Source of the DNA: a virus | Virus record (IMG/VR): IMGVR_UViG_3300002835_007718 | Span: 1 to 64,000 of that record | Strand: one strand, 5' to 3' | Length of the DNA: 64,000 bases | Shown: positions 32,864 through 41,360 of the stretch, one piece after another | How the letters are laid out: every line of letters starts with the position of its first letter | Position numbering within the stretch: the first letter of the stretch is position 1 | Notes under the pieces: generated by a model | Database searches by the model: none | What the model saw: only the letters and a program-made list of their open reading frames with translations | Told to the model about the DNA's origin: nothing | Translations under genes and position numbers: made by a program

Positions 32864-32895
32864 TAAAGATACGAAATTTATTCAAATATACCAAA
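32864..32895 (-). promoter_or_regulatory. Promoter, TTTG-N20-TATCTTTA
   Basis: -33 TTTG (32895-32892), 20-nt spacer, -7 TATCTTTA (32871-32864, one mismatch). Just upstream of the -33 box is TTAACATTAAAA (minus strand), also seen at two other promoters. A 21-nt leader with GAGG precedes the ATG at 32842. Confidence 0.7.
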
Positions 32896-32917
32896 TTTTA
32901 ATGTTAAGAAATTGTTA

Positions 32918-33334
32918 TCATTTTCCCCATTTTCCGTTCTGAACAATTTGAGCAATGATACCATACACCGAAAGGTCAGCGAATGTATCTTGAACTGACT
33001 CACCAACCTCATCAGGTTGACCCAAAATAATCATTTGTTTCAATCTCTGAATTTTGTCGTTGATTCTGAACCAGAGTCCGGTAAGTGACAATTTGATGTC
33101 ATCGTTGGTTTGTAGAGTTGTTCCTACGGAGATGTTACCAGGTCCGTAATTTCTTTGTTTTTTACAAAAAGTTTCGTACTGTTCATACATAATCCTTTTG
33201 TATTCCGCCATCATTTGGGGATAGTTTTCTTCACAATATATAACAGCTGATTGTTCAGCACCACCATAAACATTTCGTTCTTCTTCACCAATCCACTCTA
33301 TTTTGGTTTTTGCGTCTTTAATCATTTTAACCAT
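32918..33334 (-). CDS. DUF1599 (nucleotide-modification-associated) protein
   Basis: A 138-residue protein. RNYGPGNISVGTT and LSLTGLWFRINDKIQRLKQMI followed by ESVQDTFADLSVYGIIAQI match DUF1599, a small helical family named for its links to nucleotide modification and related to MazG-type nucleotide pyrophosphatases. It may trim or bind modified nucleotides made for the phage DNA. Two ATG starts are possible (33334 or 33325); both overlap the clamp loader gene. Confidence 0.75.
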   Translation of the reverse strand: MVKMIKDAKTKIEWIGEEERNVYGGAEQSAVIYCEENYPQMMAEYKRIMYEQYETFCKKQRNYGPGNISVGTTLQTNDDIKLSLTGLWFRINDKIQRLKQMIILGQPDEVGESVQDTFADLSVYGIIAQIVQNGKWGK

Positions 33335-33777
33335 TTATCTATTTCTTTTTTATCTACTCCGAACTTTTGAATAATCAATTTTACTTCATCTATTGTAAGA
33401 ATTTCAAGATAATCTTCTATTTCACGAGAGGATAGTTTGAAATATTTACAAAGATACGTTACCACGTGTTTGTCCCACTTAGATTCTGATTTGCTTTTGA
33501 TATATTTGTCAAAAGACTTTTTCTTTGGTAGAACATCCGAATACACTTTATATAGCTCACGAGATTTTAACTGACCATTAGTGTATTGTTGAATCTCGTT
33601 TACAAATTCAATGTAGTCTAGGTTCATAGATAGAAATCGGTTGACCATATACATATCAAACGATTTTCTATCTACCTCGGAGAGGGATTCCCACTTATCT
33701 TTTTTGTAGGTAATCCCCCCCAAGTGGTCAAAAAGTGACTTTGCTTTTACAACAATTTCATCACTTTTTTTCATCAT
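33322..33777 (-). CDS. Clamp loader small subunit (T4 gp62-like)
   Basis: Start at ATG 33777 (MMKKSDE), overlapping the zinc-ribbon gene; an earlier in-frame start is unsupported. About 151 residues. SLFDHLGGITYKKDKWESLSEVDRKS then MYMVNRFLSMNLDYIEFVNEIQQYT and ELYKVYSDVLPKKKSFDKYIK match the T4-like clamp loader A subunit. It works with the gp44-like ATPase to load the gp45-like clamp on DNA. The C-terminus is shorter than in T4 gp62 (187 residues). Confidence 0.8.
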   Translation of the reverse strand: MMKKSDEIVVKAKSLFDHLGGITYKKDKWESLSEVDRKSFDMYMVNRFLSMNLDYIEFVNEIQQYTNGQLKSRELYKVYSDVLPKKKSFDKYIKSKSESKWDKHVVTYLCKYFKLSSREIEDYLEILTIDEVKLIIQKFGVDKKEIDKWLK

Positions 33778-34036
33778 TTTCAAAAAATTCGCGTGGAGTG
33801 AACTTTGGATGCACTGTTCCACAATCATTACAAACTACCACCGGAATAGGCAACATTGATGCTTGACCATTTGGAGATTGAATTGCGGGAACTTCTTTAA
33901 ACATCGTCAACTCGGTGAAAAAAATACCATCACAATTAGGGCAAGCCACTGTGGGTAATTTAAATGGGTCGATTTGCATTTGCGGTGCTTGAGTCTTCTG
34001 ACCCATAGGAATCACCTTGGTTTGTTTTTTTGTCAT
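33761..34036 (-). CDS. Zinc-ribbon protein between clamp loader genes
   Basis: A 91-residue protein with CPNCDGIFF at 32-40 and VVCNDCG at 68-74, a four-cysteine zinc-ribbon pair separated by about 33 residues, joined by a hydrophobic core (AIQSPNGQASMLPIPVV). No known T4 gene stands between gp44 and gp62. It may be a regulator of late transcription or a structural add-on to the loader; neither is shown. Confidence 0.7.
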   Translation of the reverse strand: MTKKQTKVIPMGQKTQAPQMQIDPFKLPTVACPNCDGIFFTELTMFKEVPAIQSPNGQASMLPIPVVVCNDCGTVHPKFTPREFFENDEKK

Positions 34037-34037
34037 A

Positions 34038-34955
34038 TTAATTAATTGTCATAATAATGTTAATCATCATCGCCATAGTGTTGATTTCTTTATCAACCAC
34101 CATTGAGTCCTTATATTGACCATCTGCGATGTTTAAGATGGTCTGACCTACTTTTCCATTAGCATACTCATCCACTCTATCATAAAGTGTTTTGTATAAA
34201 GGTGTGAAATCACGAACTTTTGAGTCAGCAATAATTTGTCGGATTGTAGTGAATTTTGTTTTCACATCAGCCGATTTAATTAATTCTTCTACTACATTAT
34301 CTGCATAATTTGCTTGAATGTTTGAAGTTGAATCAATTACCAATTTACCATTGATAACTTGTCGTTGTGCTGCATTTAAAACTCTACGAATGTCAGGATA
34401 TCCACTATTTACAAGAATAGCAAGTTCATCCGTTTGAAATTCCACACCTTCTTCATTTAGAATATCAAACAATCGTTTAGCAACTTCTTTCTTTGATGGC
34501 GGGGTGATAGCAAACGCCTGACAACGAGACTGAATCGGGTCAATTACTTTTTCAACATAATTGCAAGTCAAAATAAATCGTGTTGACTTTGAAAATGTTT
34601 CCATTAAATTACGAAGAGCTGCTTGAGCATTAGGAGTCAAATAGTCGGCTTCATCTAAAATAACAACCTTCCATTTTTTGAAACCCATAGATGATGCAAA
34701 CCCACGAATTTTATCACGAACCGCGTCAACAGAGTTTTCATCTGAAGCGTTTATATACATCAAATCACAATCAATCTGATTGGTAATAATTTTAGCAAGT
34801 GTGGTTTTGCCCGTTCCAGCTTGACCATATAATAAGAGGTGGGGAACATCCTCGTTTTGAATATAAATCTTTACTTTTTCAAGAATATGTTGGTTTCCAA
34901 CATAACCTTCTAATGTATCTGGTCGATATTTTTCGACCCATAGTGAATTACTCAT
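34038..34955 (-). CDS. Clamp loader large subunit ATPase (T4 gp44-like)
   Basis: A 305-residue AAA+ protein. RFC-box WVEKYRP at 6-12, Walker A GQAGTGKT at 44-51, Walker B VVILDEAD at 97-104, sensor I FILTCNY, and SRC (143-145) with arginine finger position. The C-terminal helical domain follows. ATP drives opening of the gp45-like clamp. The gene order gp45, DruA-like, gp44, zinc ribbon, gp62 keeps the T4 group with two insertions. Confidence 0.9.
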   Translation of the reverse strand: MSNSLWVEKYRPDTLEGYVGNQHILEKVKIYIQNEDVPHLLLYGQAGTGKTTLAKIITNQIDCDLMYINASDENSVDAVRDKIRGFASSMGFKKWKVVILDEADYLTPNAQAALRNLMETFSKSTRFILTCNYVEKVIDPIQSRCQAFAITPPSKKEVAKRLFDILNEEGVEFQTDELAILVNSGYPDIRRVLNAAQRQVINGKLVIDSTSNIQANYADNVVEELIKSADVKTKFTTIRQIIADSKVRDFTPLYKTLYDRVDEYANGKVGQTILNIADGQYKDSMVVDKEINTMAMMINIIMTIN

Positions 34956-36139
34956 CTTCCTACTTCTTTTAAATATTTTTCTTTACAATCTTCCCACGAC
35001 ATACCAATGATGTCAATATAAAAGAGAGACTCTGGTTTGATACGACCCTCCTCATGAAGTTTTATGTATCTATTAATTGCTTTTGGTTTCCACCACTTCA
35101 TCGTGTATTCATCACCTTGAACAAACTTATCCTTCATTACAAGTTGGTCTTCAGTAATTTCATTGCGTAAAAACTCATTACCATTATCATACATTTGAGC
35201 GAAATATACCCCTCTTTTAAATCCATGTTGATAGTGAGACGCTCTAATACCAACTTCTTTAAAAATCAGATTAATAATTTTTTGTTTCACTCCGGTAGCA
35301 GGCCCATCAACACCTTCTTTTTCAGCAGTTTGTTTAGCGTATTCTTCAGGCTTATTTTCCTTTATCCAATGATGCCATCCCTCATATACTGAATCATCTG
35401 GCTTTGTAGCTACCTTACCTGCGGATTCACCCAAAGTTTTAAAATGTGGAATTCCGTTATATTGAGAGTGAATACCATATAAAGATGTTGTTCCAACAGC
35501 AATCAGAGTTTGTCCGTATTTTTCTTTCCAATGGTTACGAACTTCTGCAGAGGTAGCCATACAAGCTACCAACTTACCACCCAAGAAGTTATATCCCAAA
35601 GGCTGTGTGCATACAATCGTGGTAGCAATCGTAGTATGATTCAACCTACCATCTTTGTATTTATTATCTTGTGTCCATCCAATATAGTTATCTCTAACCC
35701 CCAATGATGTCACATCCGACCCCAATGATACCAATCCAAGAATTTTACCACTAACTCGGTCTTTAATATAAATTTTGACATTACGACCTGGATTGGCGTC
35801 AAATGACATTGTATGGATTAGTTTTCGGATTTCAGTCCAACGAGTGGACTCTTTGGGGTCATCAACAATTTCCACATAAGGTTCAAGCAATTCAATTTCT
35901 TTAATCGTTTGTTCTTTGTTATAGATGTCAATAGGCATCCAAAGAGCATCGTAATGAAGCGCCAGACCTGCTTTTCTCTTCATAGAGGTAGCCAAGTCAT
36001 AGTTCCATTCTTGCCACTTTTTGTAAAGTGTTTGTTCCTCTACTGACATAGAAGAAAGGTAGTTCATATTTTCAATGAACTTACCCTTTTCTACATCATA
36101 GTTAAACTTAGGCTTTGCTGGCTCGGTATCCCAAAACAT
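34952..36139 (-). CDS. DruA/DUF4338-like protein, large form
   Basis: A 395-residue protein. About residues 122-290 carry the DUF4338 pattern: IYIKDRVSGKILGLVSLGSD, LGVRDNYIGWTQDNKYKDGR, LNHTTIATTIVCTQPLGYNF, NHWKEKYGQTLIAVGTTSLYG and HFKTLGESAGK. DruA is a core part of the Druantia anti-phage system, of unknown biochemistry. Here an N-terminal region (1-115) and a C-terminal helical region (290-395) are added. It sits between the clamp and clamp loader genes, overlapping both by 1-4 nt, so it is co-expressed with the replisome. A DNA-modifying or anti-defence role is inferred. Confidence 0.6.
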   Translation of the reverse strand: MFWDTEPAKPKFNYDVEKGKFIENMNYLSSMSVEEQTLYKKWQEWNYDLATSMKRKAGLALHYDALWMPIDIYNKEQTIKEIELLEPYVEIVDDPKESTRWTEIRKLIHTMSFDANPGRNVKIYIKDRVSGKILGLVSLGSDVTSLGVRDNYIGWTQDNKYKDGRLNHTTIATTIVCTQPLGYNFLGGKLVACMATSAEVRNHWKEKYGQTLIAVGTTSLYGIHSQYNGIPHFKTLGESAGKVATKPDDSVYEGWHHWIKENKPEEYAKQTAEKEGVDGPATGVKQKIINLIFKEVGIRASHYQHGFKRGVYFAQMYDNGNEFLRNEITEDQLVMKDKFVQGDEYTMKWWKPKAINRYIKLHEEGRIKPESLFYIDIIGMSWEDCKEKYLKEVGR

Positions 36140-36834
36140 TACTTAATCTCTACTAAATAATAGTTTGATTTATACCCATCATGTTCAAAAGAAACATGAG
36201 CAAGACCTTGTGATGAGACCTTCATAGAAGATGCTTTAGCACCACGATTTGCGTTCAAGATTTCTTTCAAGTATTTAGCAGAGAATGAAATAGGTTCAAC
36301 ATCACTTTCACAAGTGCATTGAACATTAATTGAAATTCGGTTTGAGTTGATTTTAGAATAACCTAAAATTATCTCACCTTTATTATTCTTACACTTGAAT
36401 GTAAAAGTGTCAGAATCACTTAAAGCACCTTTAGATTTGATAAACTTACTTACGAAGTCTTCATCTAAAGTAATAGTAGAACCAAAATTAGGGAGCGCCT
36501 TGAGTTCTGGAACTACGGGAATAACTGATAAATCAGCTAACATATAGTTTACTGATGTACCTGTGTCGGAGAACGCCAAACTGGCGGCACCTTCTTCAAT
36601 ATTGATGTTTGAATCTAAAACACCAAGTAAACCTTTGAGTTGGGAAGTCGTGTATACACCAAATTCTCCGTTAGGGAACTCTTTGTCTTCACTTTCAACA
36701 GTACCCAAAAGGGTTTTGTCATCAGAAATGAATTTTACAAACAATCCTTCATCGGTAGAGTTAATTTTTACAGATTCAACCTCACCACCCAAATTGTAAC
36801 GGGCTACAAACCCTTCAAATGAACTTTTTTTCAT
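36139..36834 (-). CDS. Sliding clamp (T4 gp45-like)
   Basis: A 231-residue protein of the size of T4 gp45 (228). Beta-rich with two similar halves (GVYTTSQLKGLLGVLDSN, then EPISFSAKYLKEILNANRGAK), ending in HVSFEHDGYKSNYYLVEI, which matches the conserved tail of phage clamps. It acts as a trimer ring holding polymerase on DNA. A 22-nt leader without SD follows the promoter at 36857. Confidence 0.8.
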   Translation of the reverse strand: MKKSSFEGFVARYNLGGEVESVKINSTDEGLFVKFISDDKTLLGTVESEDKEFPNGEFGVYTTSQLKGLLGVLDSNINIEEGAASLAFSDTGTSVNYMLADLSVIPVVPELKALPNFGSTITLDEDFVSKFIKSKGALSDSDTFTFKCKNNKGEIILGYSKINSNRISINVQCTCESDVEPISFSAKYLKEILNANRGAKASSMKVSSQGLAHVSFEHDGYKSNYYLVEIK

Positions 36835-36856
36835 GTTTTTTTATTTTTTATTTATA

Positions 36857-36888
36857 CTAATATACGAAATAATTTTGAATTATACAAA
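36857..36888 (-). promoter_or_regulatory. Promoter, TTTG-N20-TATATTAG
   Basis: -33 TTTG (36888-36885), 20-nt spacer with ATAATTCAAAA, -7 TATATTAG (36864-36857). The -33 box is inside the last codons of the Mom-like gene (Trp-Phe-Val-stop). Drives the clamp and the replication genes after it. Confidence 0.75.
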
Positions 36889-37491
36889 CCATTGGTGGAT
36901 TTTTTGTTTTCTTTTTTTAAATCTATAAATGTAAATGTTTTTTGTTAATGTTTCCACATATTCAGCACTTCCATTATCCAATGCGTTTTTTAATTCAATA
37001 GCAACGGGTTTTAATTTCCCATTGTGTTTGTTTCTTAAAGTTTTGCCGTGATACCTACGACCATTCCACATAATAACTCTTCCCGCTGATGTTTCACCCA
37101 TATACTCAAAGTTTGTAGCTTTATAAACCACACCTTCGTGTCCAAATGTTTTATCAGCGTATGAGATTATCATTTCTAAATCAGTATTTCGTTGTAACCA
37201 CCGAAGCGTCCAACCTATAAAATACGATTCGGTATTTTTTGGAGTATCATCAATACACACCAATCTTTTTAGTTCTAAAATCTTGGATGGATTGGGGTTA
37301 TACTTTTCAGCAACTCCAAGCATACCCAAAGACCCATAAACCATAGCACCAATCATAGTATCACCATCCATCAATTTAAAGCAATATGAAATGTGCAATC
37401 CATTCATATTTTTTGAATAGTGATGGGTTTCCACGAAATCTACAATTTCACTCCGTGGACATTGTTCTACTATGTAATTGGTTACACTCAT
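36880..37491 (-). CDS. Mom-like GNAT-fold DNA-modification protein
   Basis: A 203-residue protein with the Mom signature: HHYS at 23-26, TMIGAMVYGS, ELKRL at 73-77, NTESYFIGWTLRWLQRN, IISYADKTFGHEG (108-120) and YKATNFEYMG (123-132). Phage Mu Mom, a GNAT-fold enzyme, converts adenine in phage DNA to N6-carbamoylmethyladenine, blocking restriction enzymes. This copy differs from the two at 42927 and 43708. It ends 46 nt before the clamp gene, and its last codons hold the clamp promoter. Confidence 0.75.
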   Translation of the reverse strand: MSVTNYIVEQCPRSEIVDFVETHHYSKNMNGLHISYCFKLMDGDTMIGAMVYGSLGMLGVAEKYNPNPSKILELKRLVCIDDTPKNTESYFIGWTLRWLQRNTDLEMIISYADKTFGHEGVVYKATNFEYMGETSAGRVIMWNGRRYHGKTLRNKHNGKLKPVAIELKNALDNGSAEYVETLTKNIYIYRFKKRKQKIHQWFV

Positions 37492-37694
37492 TAATTTGTT
37501 CGCTCGTTGAACTTGTCCTCCAGCATTTCATTAATATTTCCAATAGTATACGCATTTTGTAAAACTGAATCTAATACATCATATGCGTCATCCTCTGAAA
37601 TGTCACCAAATCGGTGAACATCATCGGTGTGCCAGAGATTATCTACATAGTAACCATGTTCTTTTAATACTTGTTTTGCTTGTTTGGTAGTCAT
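37491..37694 (-). CDS. Small acidic protein, unknown
   Basis: The start is set at ATG 37694 (MTTKQAKQVLKEHGYYVDNL), since the frame's earlier start would be a TTG. About 67 residues, acidic, helical, with no motif. The stop overlaps the Mom-like start by 1 nt, so the two are likely co-translated, and the start lies 10 nt after the polymerase stop. Confidence 0.6.
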   Translation of the reverse strand: MTTKQAKQVLKEHGYYVDNLWHTDDVHRFGDISEDDAYDVLDSVLQNAYTIGNINEMLEDKFNERTN

Positions 37695-37704
37695 ATCATT
37701 TAAA

Positions 37705-40224
37705 TTAAAATCCAAAAAATTGTGATGCTTTCTGAAGATTGGGATTTGGTTTATCCCAATTCATTGCATCGTAAAAATCATCAAGTTTGTTTTCTAAATC
37801 TTGTTTCCATATTTTATTATAGTCAATGTATTGTTGAACAAACTGATTGATTTGGGGTGGGTCGTTATGACCTGTAAATGCGGTGGTTTCCAAACCAAGT
37901 GGATTCTTTTTAAGATATACCCATTTAATTTTATCACCATCTTTCATAGGTTCATATTTGTAAGGAGCTTTATAGTATTTTAATAATCTATTATAAGTTA
38001 TAGCAGCTTTAACGTGTGCTGGTGTTCCTTTTTCAAACTCACCTAATGCGTATTCTTTACGAGCGTTTACATACTTAGACATATCCTTTACGGCAGAGTT
38101 TTTAGCGATGTCTTTAAATGTCTGATTTTCCATATTGGATTTATAGTCAATCAGTTTAGCATCAATTTCGGACTTGTCAACACCTTTTAGAATATCCAAC
38201 AAAACAGTTTCCATCACCTTTTTAAAGTAAGTTGGGAATGATGACCTACGAACATCAAGTCCCTTTACATCCATTTTGTCACAAGGAACCGTATTGTCGT
38301 TAATAATCCATTGTGCGTATCTCTTTTTTGATACCCAAAATCCACCCTTTGCAATGGTTTCTTGTTTAATATCAAATCGGTGAGAATTTACATTAAATAA
38401 CTTTTTGGACATTGTGTCGTAGACCTTGTTGATGTGGGCTTGAACCTCTTGAGCTACGGACAAAATCGCAGGAACCATTTGTTCATCCGAAGTGGGGTCA
38501 ATATTTGGGTTTCGGGCTTGAACCAAGGGAAGTGCTTGATAAAACACGGAGTCCGTATCGGTATAAACATTATAATCACCCTCTTCACCAATAATACTTT
38601 TGTAGTATTGATTAGCAATCATTTCAGTAGTTTTGATTACCGTCTGACCTGTAATTGTAGTAGCCTCCGCATTGTCTATATCATAAAATCTAAACGATGG
38701 TAATCCTAATACACCATAAAGTGAATTCAACATAATTTTCTGAACCAATTGACGTTGGGAATAAAACTTATAAAGTTCATCATTACCTACATTACCATAT
38801 TTTTTCATTAAATCTTTATACTCGACTCGTTTATCAAACCAAACATTTAAGATTTCAGGTATTACACCTACCCTATCTTGCGTATATAATACACCATTTG
38901 ATGATAGTGAATAGTTTGATTCCGTAATAAGTTTTTGAAATTCACTACGAGTCAATGGTGGAAACTCAGCGCCAGAATCATCTACAATTGAATAAGATTC
39001 AATTTTGTCTTTCATATAATCTTCCGATGAAAATGATTTTAATTTACCAATTTTCGTTTCGGGTGATACATTTAAAGTCATAATGATGGATGGATACAGC
39101 GATGTTAAGTCCAAGTCGTATACCCATTTGTAAAGACCTGGTTTGGGTTCTTTAACATATGCGCCTGTAAATTTACCTTCACTATCAGAACCATCTTCAT
39201 TTTTTTCGGCTCTCTTTGATTTATCTGGCGCTACACGATTACTTCTACGAAGAAATGTTAAGATAGCACCTTCCAACCACTTTGATGAGAATAGAAAGTC
39301 TTCGTAAAAAACGTGACCTGCGTGACAAATCGCTTGAGCGAGTTCAATGAACTGAAGTTTTCTATCCATTTCAACAACCAACTCCACATCCACCAAGTTA
39401 TACTCAATGAATTTTTCCAAGTCATCTCGAAATAATTGGTCAAGATTACCTTGATAATCAATCTTACCTCTACCCAATACAATATTAGCAATAGTATCTA
39501 ATCGGTAATTTGGAAATTCTTGATAGGTAAAGTTTTTGTAAAGAGCAAGATAGTCCAAACAAGAAACTCCCGCGATAATATAACGATTACGATATTTGTT
39601 GTATCCAATCTTACCAATTGGAGATAACTTGTTAGCCATTCTTTCACCCAACACATTTTTCAAACGATTGTATAGATAGGTGACATCAAAGTAGTCAATG
39701 TTCCAACCGGTAACAATTGTGGGATTGATTTCTTGCCATTTGTTTAGGAATGATTCAAGCAGGTCAGCTTCAGTTTTGAATGACCTAACTTGAGCACCCT
39801 TAATAGTTTTATCTACATAATTGTCTGATACAACATACACAAAATAGTCATTGGTCACCGAATCATGACCTGCAATTGAAGTAATTGCATTGCCTGCTTT
39901 ATCAATGTCAGGTAAGCCAGTATTCATCTCAACCTCAATATCAAAAGTCAGTATGGTATGACCTTTTGACACCTCATCTGAATCTCCATATTGGTCAATA
40001 AGAAACCGAGTTACTTCGTTTACATCACTTTCATAGAGTTTAAGATTATCTTCTTGTTTCCAAAAATTTATCTTTTTAAGACGCTCTCCATGAATAGAAG
40101 TAAAAGCACCATTCCCATCTCTAACATAAGCATATCTACGGTATTTGCTTGTAAAATAACCCTTTTGGTCATCCCAACAATGAATGATACTTTGTTCTTT
40201 ATCGTAGTAAACATTTTGATACAT
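37705..40224 (-). CDS. DNA polymerase, family B (T4 gp43-like)
   Basis: An 839-residue polymerase. Exo I DIE at 95-97, Exo II GWNIDYFDVTYL at 173-184, Exo III YNLVDVELV near 275; motif A DLTSLYPSI with D372, motif B KIMLNSLYG at 496-504, motif C YTDTDSV at 554-560, then KKRYAQ. All catalytic residues are present, so 5'-3' synthesis and proofreading are both expected. Shorter than T4 gp43 (898). Its ATG overlaps the glycosyltransferase by 1 nt. Confidence 0.95.
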   Translation of the reverse strand: MYQNVYYDKEQSIIHCWDDQKGYFTSKYRRYAYVRDGNGAFTSIHGERLKKINFWKQEDNLKLYESDVNEVTRFLIDQYGDSDEVSKGHTILTFDIEVEMNTGLPDIDKAGNAITSIAGHDSVTNDYFVYVVSDNYVDKTIKGAQVRSFKTEADLLESFLNKWQEINPTIVTGWNIDYFDVTYLYNRLKNVLGERMANKLSPIGKIGYNKYRNRYIIAGVSCLDYLALYKNFTYQEFPNYRLDTIANIVLGRGKIDYQGNLDQLFRDDLEKFIEYNLVDVELVVEMDRKLQFIELAQAICHAGHVFYEDFLFSSKWLEGAILTFLRRSNRVAPDKSKRAEKNEDGSDSEGKFTGAYVKEPKPGLYKWVYDLDLTSLYPSIIMTLNVSPETKIGKLKSFSSEDYMKDKIESYSIVDDSGAEFPPLTRSEFQKLITESNYSLSSNGVLYTQDRVGVIPEILNVWFDKRVEYKDLMKKYGNVGNDELYKFYSQRQLVQKIMLNSLYGVLGLPSFRFYDIDNAEATTITGQTVIKTTEMIANQYYKSIIGEEGDYNVYTDTDSVFYQALPLVQARNPNIDPTSDEQMVPAILSVAQEVQAHINKVYDTMSKKLFNVNSHRFDIKQETIAKGGFWVSKKRYAQWIINDNTVPCDKMDVKGLDVRRSSFPTYFKKVMETVLLDILKGVDKSEIDAKLIDYKSNMENQTFKDIAKNSAVKDMSKYVNARKEYALGEFEKGTPAHVKAAITYNRLLKYYKAPYKYEPMKDGDKIKWVYLKKNPLGLETTAFTGHNDPPQINQFVQQYIDYNKIWKQDLENKLDDFYDAMNWDKPNPNLQKASQFFGF

Positions 40225-41354
40225 TAATTTAGTTGTTTATGTAGTTCTTGAATCATTTTATCTTCATTCAAAGATAGTTCCATTGCTCGTTGAAGTGACA
40301 AATTGTCTTGTTTTTTTCTGAAAGTGTCATCATCCAACATCTTGTCTAAATACCCAAAGAATTCCTTTTTTGTTTTGAAGAACATTCCGTTGGGGTCAAT
40401 TTCGTGATAACAATCGGATTCTTGCCAAATCATCGCAGTTCCATTCATCATACAATCAGTTCCACTTACCGACCAACCATAATTAGTTTGTCTCATCTGA
40501 ACACCAACCTTACATTTTTGAAGTTGTTGATAGTATTCGTTTTTTGCTAACTTTGTATTGTCAATCCAACCAAATGGAACTTTACCAGTTAATTGTGGAA
40601 TCCACACTATAAAATCTTGTCGTTGGGTATGATACTCTTCCATCAACTCAATAAACTTTGGATATCCTTTGTAAGCTGCTGGTCGGTGGTTAAATACGAT
40701 AATGTTTTCTTTTGTATCTTTTATTTGAGTTACAACTTTATTTTGTGGTAATCCTAAATTCCATACTTTTAGAATATCATCCAATTTGTTAGTAAATTCT
40801 TCATTGAATACTTCCTTTGCCTCTAATAATACCCTATTTTTTTGGTCTTGCGTGTTAAGATAGCAAGTATCCATTTGAGATACTCCCATCAATTCAATAG
40901 GTAACCACAACCACTTTGCCTTACCTTCTCTATTGTCAGGTCCGTTACACGATTTCATTTCCCACCAATGACAATAACCCACAATTTTCATGTCCATTGA
41001 TTTTTTGTATCTACCGACTTGAGGCCAATCCGGCAAATGTGAATAGATTACATCATAATCAATATCCTTCAGAACTTTTATGAGGTCACTTGATGGAAAT
41101 GCTCTTTGATTCATCATATCGCCTGGAATGTGAATCTCAACTTGTTTTACATTTGGTAGGTTCAACTTTTTAGTAACACTACCCTTTGGAACTAATACAT
41201 TCCAATAGTATTCACCATAGTTTTCTAACGCTTTGATGTGATTATGGATTACATCAATGAATGAATCCTTTTCAATGTTAGATGAATTTGTTATGTTCGG
41301 AATTACCAACACCTTTCTGGCGTTTTTGTAATCTACTGATTCCCAAAAGTTCAT
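40224..41354 (-). CDS. GT-B glycosyltransferase next to DNA polymerase
   Basis: A 376-residue GT-B enzyme: KVLVIPNITNSS and VIYSHLPDWPQVG in the N-terminal half, NIIVFNHRPAAYKGYPKFIELM and CKVGVQMRQTNYGWSVSGTDCMMNGTAMIW in the C-terminal half, the last like the donor site of GT-B enzymes. Unlike the transferases of the sugar island, this one lies in the replication region between DNA polymerase and a DruA-like gene. T4 alpha-glucosyltransferase is also GT-B, so glucosylation of modified phage DNA is possible, but a surface-glycan role is equally open. Confidence 0.6.
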   Translation of the reverse strand: MNFWESVDYKNARKVLVIPNITNSSNIEKDSFIDVIHNHIKALENYGEYYWNVLVPKGSVTKKLNLPNVKQVEIHIPGDMMNQRAFPSSDLIKVLKDIDYDVIYSHLPDWPQVGRYKKSMDMKIVGYCHWWEMKSCNGPDNREGKAKWLWLPIELMGVSQMDTCYLNTQDQKNRVLLEAKEVFNEEFTNKLDDILKVWNLGLPQNKVVTQIKDTKENIIVFNHRPAAYKGYPKFIELMEEYHTQRQDFIVWIPQLTGKVPFGWIDNTKLAKNEYYQQLQKCKVGVQMRQTNYGWSVSGTDCMMNGTAMIWQESDCYHEIDPNGMFFKTKKEFFGYLDKMLDDDTFRKKQDNLSLQRAMELSLNEDKMIQELHKQLN

Positions 41355-41360
41355 TTACGT

